27,430 nt of DNA, taken from an uncultured Mycoplasmatota bacterium. GTDB taxonomy: Bacteria; Bacillota_I; Bacilli_A; RF39; UBA660. The first letter of the stretch is position 1. Each line of letters opens with the position of its first letter. Made by a program: the position numbers and the translations under genes. The stretch is taken from positions 1 to 27,430 of the forward strand of contig URDT01000017.1 in the NCBI GenBank assembly GCA_900546745.1, in the 5' to 3' direction. Below the pieces are notes generated by a model. That model saw only the letters and a program-made list of their open reading frames with translations. It had not been told where the DNA came from and made no database searches. Positions 1-7,171 of this stretch are shown here, one piece after another.

Positions 1-2
1 AT

Positions 3-563
3 GACTTTTTAATATATAGAGATTCAAACAATGATATTAAGGTTAGTGTAATGTTAATAAATAATGACATATGGCTTACTCAAAATTTAATTGCAGAATT
101 GTTTGGCGTGGGAAGAAGTACAATAACAGAGCATATTAATAATATATTAAATAGTGGCGAACTTGATGAAAATAACACCGTCGGAAAAACCGACGTTGAT
201 AATTCTAAAAAACCTGTAAAGATATATAACCTTGATATGATTATTGCAGTTGGATATAGAGTTAATTCAAAAAAAGCAACAAACTTTAGAATTTGGGCTA
301 CTAAAATATTAAAAGAATATATGATAAAAGGTGTAGTTATGGATGATGAAAGATTAAAAAATCCTAATTACATATTTGGCGAGGATTATTTTGAAGAAAC
401 ACTTGAAAGGATTAGAAACATTCGTTCAAGCGAGAGAATATTTTATCAAAAAATAACCGATATATATTCTTCTTGTAGTGTTGATTATGATAAAGATTCA
501 GAAATAACAAAAGAATTTTTTAAAACAGTTCAAAATAAATTACACTTTGCAATTTGTTTCTAG
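3..563 (+). pseudogene. RhuM-family (virulence RhuM) protein, truncated at both visible ends
   Basis: The frame is open from base 3, and residues before the ATG at 51 fit the family's N-terminus, so the gene starts outside the window and 51 is not its real start. After the segment WLTQNLIAELFGVGRSTI, the protein shows the RhuM hallmarks: a helix-turn-helix-like opening, YNLDMIIAVGYRVNSKKAT, FRIWATKILKEY and the ITDIYSSCSVDYD segment. RhuM proteins are normally about 300 residues or more. This one stops right after VQNKLHFAI, where family members usually continue with a long C-terminal half, so it is read as 3'-truncated. RhuM genes are common cargo of mobile and accessory islands; their biochemical role is not settled. 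The adjacent KilA-N gene supports an accessory origin. The family call is secure; the pseudogene status is inferred from length. Confidence 0.8.
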
Positions 564-577
564 GCTAAGTTAAAAAT

Positions 578-603
578 AAAAAGCCTGTTAAATAAGGCTT
601 TTA
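578..603 (+). terminator. Terminator-like hairpin after the RhuM remnant
   Basis: The arms AAAAGCCT (579-586) and AGGCTTTT (595-602) are perfect complements around an 8-nt loop. The U-tract is only the four T of the arm, so termination is probable rather than certain. Confidence 0.55.
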
Positions 604-629
604 ACATTTTTACAATAAGAAAAAACGTG

Positions 630-710
630 TTTAGATACTAATTATATACTAAAAATTATTAAATGAAATTGATTTTTAATATATATTTGATTTTTCTTGT
701 AGTATCTAAA
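630..710. repeat. 11-bp perfect inverted repeat upstream of the KilA-N gene
   Basis: TTTAGATACTA at 630-640 is matched by its exact reverse complement TAGTATCTAAA at 700-710, with 59 nt between. The right arm lies 28 nt before the KilA-N ATG. It could be a pair of operator half-sites or a long-range RNA stem. Confidence 0.6.
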
Positions 711-717
711 ATATAAA
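687..717 (+). promoter_or_regulatory. Possible promoter of the KilA-N gene
   Basis: TTGATT (687-692) and TATAAA (712-717) are separated by 19 nt, which is longer than ideal. The right arm of the inverted repeat lies inside this spacer, so a repressor there would block transcription. Weak match, in very AT-rich sequence. Confidence 0.3.
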
Positions 718-737
718 ATAGAAAGGAAGGCTAATAT

Positions 738-1607
738 ATGAATAATAAAATTACAACAAAAATGAATGTAAAAGATAATTTGATAAACGTAATGAGAATT
801 GATAATATAGATTATATATCTTTAACAGATTTGGCAAGATACAAAAATCCAGATAATCCTGGGGATGTTGTTATTAAGTGGATGAGCAATAAAAGTTCTT
901 TTGATTTTTATTCACTTTGGGAAGAACTGTTTAATGAAAATTTTAAACTAGCGGAATCTCGCGAGTTTAAAAATGACTCTGCAAATAATTCTTTTACAAT
1001 GAGTCCTTCTAGATGGATAAGTACTACAAATGCTAAGGGTTTTGTAAGTAAAAGAGGAAAATATGATGGTGGCACATTTGCACATCCAGATATTGCCTTA
1101 GAATTTGCGTCTTGGATAGATCCCGCATTTAAATTATATTTGATTCAAGAATTTGAAAGATTAAAATATAATGAAACATATCAAGAAAAAATAGAATGGT
1201 CTGTTAGAAGAAGCTTATCAAAAATAAATTATAGAATACATACTGATAGTATTAAAGAAAATTTAGTTCCTACTTTAACAGATAAACAAAAAGTTTTTGT
1301 TTATGCTAACGAAGCAGATGTAATAAATGTAGCATTGTTTGGAATGACTGCAAAAGAGTGGAGAGAAAATAATCCAAAATTGGAGGGTAATATAAGAGAT
1401 TATACAGATATTTTACATTTAGTTGTCTTATCTAATTTAGAGGTATTAAATGCCAGTATGATAGAAAATAATATTGGTCAAAAAGATAGATTAGAAAAAT
1501 TAAATGAAACTGCTAAAAGACAAATAACTATTTTAGCAAGCGATAATAATATAATAGGTATAACGAAATTAGATAATCAAAAATTAATTGAAGGGGCGAA
1601 TGAGTAA
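738..1607 (+). CDS. KilA-N domain protein
   Basis: The 289-residue protein has a KilA-N DNA-binding domain over roughly residues 10-150. Visible signatures are ISLTDLARY near the start, the VVIKWMSNKSSFDFYSLWE segment, and the core GGTFAHPDIALEFASWIDP followed by FKLYLIQEFERLK. The C-terminal half (about 150-289) is helical and has no motif I can name. KilA-N proteins are typical of phages, prophages and accessory islands of Bacillota and are assumed to bind nucleic acid; the target here is unknown. The start has a clear ribosome binding site, GAAAGGAAGG, 8 nt before the ATG. The 3' end overlaps the start of the small ORF at 1600. Next to the truncated RhuM gene, it suggests an old mobile insertion. 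The domain call is firm; the function is not known. Confidence 0.88.
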   Translation: MNNKITTKMNVKDNLINVMRIDNIDYISLTDLARYKNPDNPGDVVIKWMSNKSSFDFYSLWEELFNENFKLAESREFKNDSANNSFTMSPSRWISTTNAKGFVSKRGKYDGGTFAHPDIALEFASWIDPAFKLYLIQEFERLKYNETYQEKIEWSVRRSLSKINYRIHTDSIKENLVPTLTDKQKVFVYANEADVINVALFGMTAKEWRENNPKLEGNIRDYTDILHLVVLSNLEVLNASMIENNIGQKDRLEKLNETAKRQITILASDNNIIGITKLDNQKLIEGANE

Positions 1608-1689
1608 GTATTGCATGATTGAAATTGCTTTTAATAATAAAGAAGAGATTAATGAAACAAGAATGATAGAGAATGGAAGTGATAAATAA
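1600..1689 (+). pseudogene. 29-codon ORF, possible CutA-like remnant, coupled to rbgA
   Basis: ATG at 1600 has a good ribosome binding site (AAGGGG at 1591-1596), overlaps the end of the KilA-N gene by 8 bases, and its TAA (1687-1689) shares one base with the rbgA ATG. The peptide begins MSKYCMIEIAFNNKEEI, which resembles the first strand of CutA-type proteins, and ends NETRMIENGSDK. A CutA protein is about 100 residues, so this would be an in-frame internal deletion joining the N-terminus to the C-terminal tail. That reading is inference from weak similarity. An alternative is a functional leader cistron whose translation feeds ribosomes into rbgA through the TAATG overlap. Its good start signal argues that it is translated either way. 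Confidence 0.4.
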
Positions 1690-2624
1690 TGGATATGTAC
1701 CAAAAAAGAGAAATGAGAAAAAATAAAAAAATGAACGAAAATACAAAAAGTTTACCATCTACGAGTATCAACTGGTATCCAGGACATATGGCAAAAACAA
1801 AAAGATTAATTAAAGAAAAAATGAATCAAATTGATATTGTTTATGAAGTAATTGATTCAAGAATTCCATATTCTTCAAAAATTATAGATATAGATGAATA
1901 CATTAATGGAAAGCCTAAAATATTGATTATGACAAAATATGACTTATGTGATACCAAAGAAACAAATAAATGGATTGAATACTATAAGAAAAGCAATTAC
2001 ACTGTTATTGCTACTAATTTAAATAAAGATAATATTTTACCTAAAATATTAGAAGCAACATATAATCTTTTAGCACCCAAAAATGAGGCTAGACTCCAAA
2101 AAGGAATGAATAAAAGAAAAGCTAGAGCTTTAATTGTTGGAATACCTAATGCTGGAAAATCTACATTAATTAATCGATTAGTTGGTAAAAAAGCTGTAGT
2201 AACTGGAAACAAACCAGGAGTTACTAAAAATTTAGATTGGATTCGTATCAGTGATCAATTAGAATTATTGGATACACCAGGTATTCTATGGCCAAAATTT
2301 GAAGATGAAACAGTCGCATTTAATTTAGCTTGTTTAACAGCAATCAAAGAAGAAGTTCTTCCTATTGAACATGTAGTTTGCTATGTTTTAACAACATTAC
2401 TGAAATATTATCCTCAAATATTAGAAGAGCGTTATGGAATTACATCTTTAACAGAAGATTTTATAGAGGCTTTTGAACAGATAGGCAAAAAACGAGGATG
2501 TTTATCTAAAGGTGGTATAGTTGATTATGATAAAGTTTGTACTGTTGTAATGAACGATTTAAAAGATGGCATGATAAAAAATATTACATTTGATCGTTTC
2601 GAAGAAAAAAGAATTGAACAATAA
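1689..2624 (+). CDS. rbgA: Ribosome biogenesis GTPase RbgA/YlqF
   Basis: This is a circularly permuted GTPase needed for late assembly of the 50S subunit. The 311-residue protein shows the YlqF signature WYPGHMAK (residues 29-36), then the permuted motifs G4 TKYD (82-85), G1 GIPNAGKST (151-159), G2-region GVT (177-179) and G3 DTPG (195-198), followed by the C-terminal helical region. Length fits the family (about 280-290) plus an N-terminal extension of about 20 residues. The ATG at 1689 is preferred because of GGAAGT at 1675-1680 and the 1-base overlap with the preceding stop. An internal ATG at 1731 would give a more typical length but lacks a clear ribosome binding site. The last codons lie inside a terminator stem. 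In Bacillus the gene sits with rplS and rnhB; neither is here. Confidence 0.95.
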   Translation: MDMYQKREMRKNKKMNENTKSLPSTSINWYPGHMAKTKRLIKEKMNQIDIVYEVIDSRIPYSSKIIDIDEYINGKPKILIMTKYDLCDTKETNKWIEYYKKSNYTVIATNLNKDNILPKILEATYNLLAPKNEARLQKGMNKRKARALIVGIPNAGKSTLINRLVGKKAVVTGNKPGVTKNLDWIRISDQLELLDTPGILWPKFEDETVAFNLACLTAIKEEVLPIEHVVCYVLTTLLKYYPQILEERYGITSLTEDFIEAFEQIGKKRGCLSKGGIVDYDKVCTVVMNDLKDGMIKNITFDRFEEKRIEQ

Positions 2625-2635
2625 TTCTTTTTTTT
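2605..2635 (+). terminator. Intrinsic terminator embedded in the end of rbgA
   Basis: AAAAAAGAATT (2605-2615) pairs with AATTCTTTTTT (2623-2633) around a 7-nt loop and runs into eight T. The rbgA stop codon (2622-2624) is within the hairpin, and the TATAAT of the next promoter begins one base after the T tract. Confidence 0.75.
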
Positions 2636-2658
2636 ATATAATATAAGATGTAGGTGAT
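2614..2658 (+). promoter_or_regulatory. Promoter and GGTGAT ribosome binding site of the broken smr gene
   Basis: TTGAAC (2614-2619), a 17-nt spacer and TATAAT (2637-2642) form the promoter; the -35 lies in the loop of the rbgA terminator. GGTGAT (2653-2658) sits 3 nt before the ATG at 2662. The predicted leader is only about 12 nt. Confidence 0.65.
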
Positions 2659-2661
2659 AAA

Positions 2662-2897
2662 ATGAGTTTAAGTAATATTTTTACTAGCCATCTACCAACT
2701 TTAGATCTTCACGGTGAAGATCGAGAAAGTGCAAGAGTAGCAATTAATGATTTTATTCGAGATAATCAAAAAATGAAAAATGATAAAATTGTGATTGTTC
2801 ATGGAAAGGGGACTGGCATTTTAAAAATAGAAATGTAGTGGAATTTCAAATTGATTTCTACAATGAAGGAAGTACAATTGTTCGGATCAAAATTTGA
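2662..2897 (+). pseudogene. Smr-domain protein, broken by internal deletion and frameshift
   Basis: The first frame encodes LPTLDLHGEDRESARVAI and IVIVHGKGTGIL, the LDLHG and HGKGTG motifs of Smr domains (the nuclease domain of MutS2 and of stand-alone Smr proteins), and then stops at 2836-2838 after 58 codons. The missing end is present in the -1 frame: codons from about 2830 read NRNVVEFQIDFYNEG and STIVRIKI, then TGA at 2895-2897, which matches the usual C-terminal strand of Smr. Between the two parts about 7-8 codons expected in the family are absent, so the lesion is a deletion that is not a multiple of three. The start has GGTGAT 3 nt upstream. This is a stand-alone Smr remnant, not the tail of mutS2. 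A sequencing error could explain a single base but not the missing codons. Confidence 0.85.
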
Positions 2898-2922
2898 CAA
2901 AAAGCTTAATTTTTGCTATAAT
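2894..2922 (+). promoter_or_regulatory. Perfect-consensus sigma-A promoter
   Basis: TTGACA (2894-2899), a 17-nt spacer and TATAAT (2917-2922) match the consensus in all twelve positions. The TGA of the smr remnant lies inside the -35 box. The expected start near 2929 gives a leader of about 118 nt for the surface protein gene at 3048. Confidence 0.85.
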
Positions 2923-2939
2923 TTGTCTTGAAATCAACC

Positions 2940-2951
2940 AAGAAATTTCTT
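2940..2951. repeat. 12-bp palindrome between two promoters
   Basis: AAGAAATTTCTT is a perfect 12-bp palindrome about 20 nt downstream of the -10 of the upstream promoter and about 36 nt before the -35 of the second. It could be an operator. Confidence 0.4.
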
Positions 2952-2987
2952 ATTTTATAAAGTTTTTTTAAAAAATGAGATGAAAAG

Positions 2988-3016
2988 TTGACAAATAAAA
3001 AAAAAAGTGATAGTAT
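2988..3016 (+). promoter_or_regulatory. Second promoter of the surface protein gene
   Basis: TTGACA (2988-2993), 17 nt and TAGTAT (3011-3016). The expected start near 3023 leaves room for the AAGAGGGGG ribosome binding site at 3031-3039. The TTG of this -35 is also the first base triplet of an extended reading frame, which is therefore an artefact. Confidence 0.6.
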
Positions 3017-3047
3017 ACTCGACATAAATCAAGAGGGGGTTTTATTT

Positions 3048-4859
3048 ATGTATAATGAGAACACAAATTTTTCACTAAAAAATGTGATTATTCAATTTTT
3101 ATTTTTAGCCTTATTAGTGTTTATACTAATATGGTTGTTTCCATTAAAAAGTGATTTGAATAACTTAAATAATGGAGATAATAATAATGATGGTATTAAT
3201 GTATTAGTAGATCGTATTTTTAATGAAAATATCATTGCGATGAAAGATGCAGCCAAGAGTTATTATACTACTCCAAGATTACCACAAAATGTTGGTGATA
3301 AAGTAAAAATGATTTTAGGAGAAATGTTAGATAAAAAAATCATTTTACCTTTCACTGATAAAAATGGTGATTCTTGTAGTTTGACAGATTCATACGTTGA
3401 AATAACAAAAAATGATGATGAATTTGTTATGAAAGTAAATTTAAAATGTGGTAAAGAAGAAAACTACTTATTAGTTTACATGGGATGCTATGATTATTGT
3501 TCTACTGCTATTTGTGAGAAAAACAAGCAAGACATGAAAGCACCAGTGATTTATTCATCAAAGACACAACAACCTGTTAAAGAAAATACAACAAGTAATT
3601 CCAATACAAACAATAATGTAATCAATAATATTATTAATAATATAATCAATATTGTTAATCCAACAAAACCAGATACGAAATATTATTGCTCTGTTGTAAA
3701 TGGTAAATTCTATGACGCTAAAGGTAATGTTGTAAGCGAAGCTGATTATAAAAAGTCGTGTGAACAACAAGAACAAAAATATTATTGTTCTATTGTAAAT
3801 GGTAAATTCTATGACGCTAAAGGTAATGTAGTAAGTGAAGCTGATTATAAAAAATCATGTGAACAACAAGAGGAAGAAAAATATTATTGTTCTGTTGTAA
3901 ATGGTAAGTTCTATGATGCCAAAGGTAATGTAGTAAGTGAAGCTGATTATAAAAAATCATGTAACCTTGAAGAAAAATATTACTGTTCTATTGTGAATGG
4001 TAAATACTATGATATTAATGGTAATGTAGTAAGTGAAGCCACTTATAAAAAATCTTGTGGTATTGAAGAAAAATATTATTGTAAATTAGTAAATGGAAAA
4101 TATTATGATGCTAATGGTAATGTAGTTGATCAAGCAGCATATAAAAAATCATGTGAGCAACAACCAACTCCACAACCAAAAGTATTATATGAATATAAGA
4201 AAACAACAGCAGGAACATGTACAGAAACAGCTTGGTCTGATTGGAGTACTACTCCAGTTACCGCTTCATCTACTGTAGCTGTTAAAACAAAAACCGTAAC
4301 TCAAAAAAAATTAGTTGGTTATAATGTAACAAAGGCTACAGATTATTCAAAACCAATTTATGGTACAAAACAAACTGTAGTTGGTAAAGAAACAAAAGAT
4401 GTTTGTACAAAATATGATTATGTAGCAACTGGACAATATTCATATAGTGATTGGCAAGATGTTGGAATAGTTTATTTAAATTCTTCTCCAAATAATACCA
4501 ACACTGAACGTTATGTAAAAGTTGGAGAAGATAACTGGGTTTGTAAAGAAAACTGTACAGCAGGTGCAACATATGCTTATAGAAAATATGTTAGACAGAC
4601 TGTTCCTGTTACAAAATATCAATGTACAAAATGGGAAAAACAAACAAAAGACATTGTTGCTACTGTTAAAGTAATTACAGGATATGAACAAAAAGTGGTA
4701 AGCAAAACACCAGTTTATAAAGAAACTACTAAAAAATTATATAGCTATAAAACTAGAACTTGTACTTCTGCTAGTGTAGATGTAAAATGGAGTACTTATA
4801 ATGATAAATCATTATTAAATGCTGGTTATGTTTATACCGGAAGAACTAAAAATGCTTAA
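3048..4859 (+). CDS. Membrane-anchored repeat protein, likely surface-exposed
   Basis: No named family recognised. The 603-residue protein starts at ATG 3048, 8 nt after AAGAGGGGG; an in-frame TTG at 2988 is inside a promoter and is rejected. Residues about 11-31 form one membrane segment (IIQFLFLALLVFILIWLF). Residues about 35-170 form a compact cysteine-containing domain, followed by an Asn/Ile-rich linker. Residues 211 to about 370 hold five tandem repeats of 32-34 residues, each starting KYYC and ending YKKSC, so two Cys per repeat could form a disulfide. The C-terminal region (about 380-603) has Trp/Ser-rich segments such as TAWSDWSTTP, and several Cys. There is no LPXTG-type sorting signal. 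The single N-terminal anchor suggests a long external part. The next gene starts 18 nt later and encodes another envelope protein, so the two are probably one operon. Confidence 0.75.
   Translation: MYNENTNFSLKNVIIQFLFLALLVFILIWLFPLKSDLNNLNNGDNNNDGINVLVDRIFNENIIAMKDAAKSYYTTPRLPQNVGDKVKMILGEMLDKKIILPFTDKNGDSCSLTDSYVEITKNDDEFVMKVNLKCGKEENYLLVYMGCYDYCSTAICEKNKQDMKAPVIYSSKTQQPVKENTTSNSNTNNNVINNIINNIINIVNPTKPDTKYYCSVVNGKFYDAKGNVVSEADYKKSCEQQEQKYYCSIVNGKFYDAKGNVVSEADYKKSCEQQEEEKYYCSVVNGKFYDAKGNVVSEADYKKSCNLEEKYYCSIVNGKYYDINGNVVSEATYKKSCGIEEKYYCKLVNGKYYDANGNVVDQAAYKKSCEQQPTPQPKVLYEYKKTTAGTCTETAWSDWSTTPVTASSTVAVKTKTVTQKKLVGYNVTKATDYSKPIYGTKQTVVGKETKDVCTKYDYVATGQYSYSDWQDVGIVYLNSSPNNTNTERYVKVGEDNWVCKENCTAGATYAYRKYVRQTVPVTKYQCTKWEKQTKDIVATVKVITGYEQKVVSKTPVYKETTKKLYSYKTRTCTSASVDVKWSTYNDKSLLNAGYVYTGRTKNA
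3678..4166 (+). repeat. Five tandem 96-102 nt coding repeats
   Basis: Units begin at 3678, 3777, 3879, 3975 and 4071. The first three are nearly identical at DNA level over the segment encoding VNGKFYDAKGNVVSEADY; units 4 and 5 have diverged (for example KYYDINGN and KYYDANGN). Such repeats can gain or lose units by recombination. Confidence 0.9.
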
Positions 4860-4877
4860 TAGAATGAAAGGGTGAAG

Positions 4878-7085
4878 ATGGCTATGGATAAAAATTATGA
4901 AGTTTTATTGAATGCGTCATTAGAACGTTATGAAAAAATGATAGAGAAAGGAGCTGTAGATTCTGAAGAATTTTCAGCTTCTAAGCTTAGTAAAATAGAA
5001 AATAAAATAAATTTATTAATTCAAGATTCAGGAGTTAAAGCAAATTTCTTAGAGAGACTTAATAAAATCAGAACTTATATTCCTGAAAATGTTAGTGAAG
5101 AAACAACTGAAAAAAATATTTCACAAGTATCTCCTAGATTTTTCAAAGTCCCTGTAGATTTTATAAAAAAACATAAAGCAAGTACTGCTGCTGCAATCTT
5201 TGCAGCTGTAGGATTAACTGCTGTTACTTTACACGGATGTGGCAACGAAGATAAAAATTCTGAACCAATTATAGTTGAATCAACTGAATCAACTGAAAAT
5301 GCAACAGAAGAGGTACAAAAAAACGATACTGAAGTGCAATTTACTGAAATGGATTCTGAATATGTAGAACTAGCTGAATCTATTACTAAAGGTTTAAACG
5401 ATGAAATTTCTAAAGGCTTAGAAGTTACAGAAGAAAATAAGGGTGTTGTTTCTAAAGCTTATACAGAATATTATATGTTAAATCAAGTTGATACATTGAC
5501 AGATGAAGAGTGGGCTAATATTTTCCCAAGTAGTAATATTACTTCAGAAGATATAATGCAGGCAAAGTATGATTTAGAACTTGTTGACGAGAAAAGAGTA
5601 ACTGTAAGTAATCAATATCTAGATTATAGTTTAATGTTCAATGAAACAGATTCTAAAATGTTGAGTGACGCAGGTGTTGCTTTAGATAAGGTAAAAAATG
5701 CTACAACATCTGTAGCAAAAAAAGAAGCAAATGCAGAATTTATGGATTACATAACAGATGTGTTCAATTTAGAATCTGATAATCAAATATCACCTTATTC
5801 TTTTAGAGCGATAGATACTTTTAGAAATGTTTACTTTAATGCTTTTGATGAATTAACACTTCATAACGTAATTAATGATGAATTAGAACATAAAGTAGAT
5901 ACAGCATCTCTTTGCAGTATTTCAAATAGTGATTTAAATGTAGAAGAAAAAAATATTAATAGTATCCAATCTAAAGTAGTAATTGCTACTCAGGAAAAAA
6001 TAGATACTCGTTTACAAAATGGGTGGAATTATGCAAATACACATGAACTAAATCCATATAATGATATTGATGATATTGTTGAATATGTGGAGAGTCATAT
6101 TGATTTGAGTCTATATCAAGAATTACCAGATTATGAAGAATATTTGACTAAGATTACTCTACCAGCTAGTACAAAATCAAAAGATGATAGTGGAATCTCA
6201 GATGGTAAAGGTGGACACATTTCTAAATCTGATATGCAAGCTCATGGTGCTACTAATAAAGAAGAGTATGAGCAAGCAGTAAGAGATGAAGATGCTAAAA
6301 AAAGCGAAGAATCAAAAGTAATTACTGACAATGATGGTAATACTATCTCTAGTGGCTCAAATGCAAGTGAACAAGATGCAGTTGATAACTATGAATCAGA
6401 ATATAATAAAGGTTATGAAGCTGGAAGTAAAGCTTATGAAAACGGTGGCTCTAGTACAGCACCTTCTGAAAGTAGTAGTGCTTATAAAGAAGGATATAGC
6501 AATGGCTGGAAAGACGCTAAGAAAAGAAATGAAAATAGCCAAACAACTTATATTCCAACAAATGATGATGATACAACAACATCAGAAACAACCGAAACAG
6601 TAGATGATTATACAACAGATCCAACAACTCCAGATAATAATACAAATGACAATACAACGACAGAATTTGTTCCAATAGATGATGGTGATACAACAACATC
6701 AGAAACAACCGAAACAGTAGATGATTATACAACAGATTATGTTCCAGTTGATGAAACAAATGATCAAACAACAACATCAGAATCAACAGAAACAGTAGAA
6801 GATTATACGACCGATTATGTTCCAGTTGATGAAACAAATAATCAAGTAACAACGACAGAGTCATCTGAAGTAGAAGAAGGATATACAACAGAATATGTTC
6901 CAATTGAGAATTCTGAAGTTCAAAATATAGAAGAATCATCTGAAACTATTGAAGAATATAAAGAAGAATCTAAAGGTCAATCAAGTGATGATATTTCAAG
7001 TCAACTCGAAAGCTTAAAACAATTGAGAGATTTAATTTTAAGTGATACAAATGAAGTAGTAGAAACTAAAGGTATGAAAATATAG
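4878..7085 (+). CDS. Large envelope protein with internal membrane segment and Thr-rich repeats
   Basis: No named family recognised. ATG 4878 is chosen with AAAGGG 5 nt upstream; an in-frame GTG at 4872 overlaps that site. The 735-residue protein has a cytoplasmic-looking helical part (1-98), then one hydrophobic segment at about 100-119 ending LHGCGNE, which superficially resembles a lipobox but is far too internal for a normal lipoprotein signal. A helical domain follows (about 140-430), then two GYxxGxxxA-type segments (NKGYEAGSKAYENGG, KEGYSNGWKDA) near 510-550, then Thr/Glu/Asp-rich repeats (about 555-690) built on TTSETTETVDDYTTD and YVPVDETN, and a helical C-terminus. No LPXTG motif. 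The layout suggests a stalk-like external region anchored by one helix. Its last codons lie in a terminator. Confidence 0.72.
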   Translation: MAMDKNYEVLLNASLERYEKMIEKGAVDSEEFSASKLSKIENKINLLIQDSGVKANFLERLNKIRTYIPENVSEETTEKNISQVSPRFFKVPVDFIKKHKASTAAAIFAAVGLTAVTLHGCGNEDKNSEPIIVESTESTENATEEVQKNDTEVQFTEMDSEYVELAESITKGLNDEISKGLEVTEENKGVVSKAYTEYYMLNQVDTLTDEEWANIFPSSNITSEDIMQAKYDLELVDEKRVTVSNQYLDYSLMFNETDSKMLSDAGVALDKVKNATTSVAKKEANAEFMDYITDVFNLESDNQISPYSFRAIDTFRNVYFNAFDELTLHNVINDELEHKVDTASLCSISNSDLNVEEKNINSIQSKVVIATQEKIDTRLQNGWNYANTHELNPYNDIDDIVEYVESHIDLSLYQELPDYEEYLTKITLPASTKSKDDSGISDGKGGHISKSDMQAHGATNKEEYEQAVRDEDAKKSEESKVITDNDGNTISSGSNASEQDAVDNYESEYNKGYEAGSKAYENGGSSTAPSESSSAYKEGYSNGWKDAKKRNENSQTTYIPTNDDDTTTSETTETVDDYTTDPTTPDNNTNDNTTTEFVPIDDGDTTTSETTETVDDYTTDYVPVDETNDQTTTSESTETVEDYTTDYVPVDETNNQVTTTESSEVEEGYTTEYVPIENSEVQNIEESSETIEEYKEESKGQSSDDISSQLESLKQLRDLILSDTNEVVETKGMKI
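6570..6737 (+). repeat. 51-bp perfect direct repeat in the Thr-rich region
   Basis: Bases 6570-6620 and 6687-6737 are identical and in the same reading phase. Further degenerate copies follow up to about 6900. Recombination between the two copies would remove 117 nt, which keeps the frame. Confidence 0.85.
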
Positions 7086-7105
7086 TGTGTAAACCACTAT
7101 ATTTT
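7077..7105 (+). terminator. Terminator overlapping the stop of the Thr-rich protein gene
   Basis: AATATAGTG (7079-7087) pairs with CACTATATT (7095-7103), extended by A-T pairs to 11 bp, with a 7-nt loop and a T-rich end. The TAG stop (7083-7085) is within the stem. Confidence 0.75.
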
Positions 7106-7108
7106 TCT

Positions 7109-7138
7109 TTGACAAGAATACCTTATTTATGGTAATAT
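7109..7138 (+). promoter_or_regulatory. Sigma-A promoter for the unknown gene at 7172
   Basis: TTGACA (7109-7114), an 18-nt spacer and TAATAT (7133-7138). The transcript would start near 7145, with AGGAGG at 7160-7165. Confidence 0.7.
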
Positions 7139-7171
7139 CTATTATAGATGATAGTATCCAGGAGGCAGAAT

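Noticed and set aside
2662..2897. Tail of mutS2
   Set aside because: The frame has its own promoter, ribosome binding site and start, and no MutS2 ATPase part precedes it.
2988..3047. TTG start at 2988 for the repeat surface protein
   Set aside because: That TTG is the first half of a TTGACA -35 box, and ATG 3048 has a strong AAGAGGGGG site.
3678..4166. CRISPR-like array
   Set aside because: The repeats are contiguous, in frame and encode a repeated protein module; there are no spacers.
6331..6939. Overlapping frames within the Thr-rich repeats, including a Leu/His-rich - strand frame
   Set aside because: They are composition shadows of the repetitive coding strand and have no ribosome binding sites.
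3048..7085. Sortase-anchored surface proteins
   Set aside because: Neither large protein ends in an LPXTG motif, hydrophobic segment and basic tail.
7148..7171. Upstream ATG at 7148, and likewise early starts at 7665, 8269, 14279, 18651 and 23433
   Set aside because: Each would translate through a promoter element or through the ribosome binding site of the later, better start.
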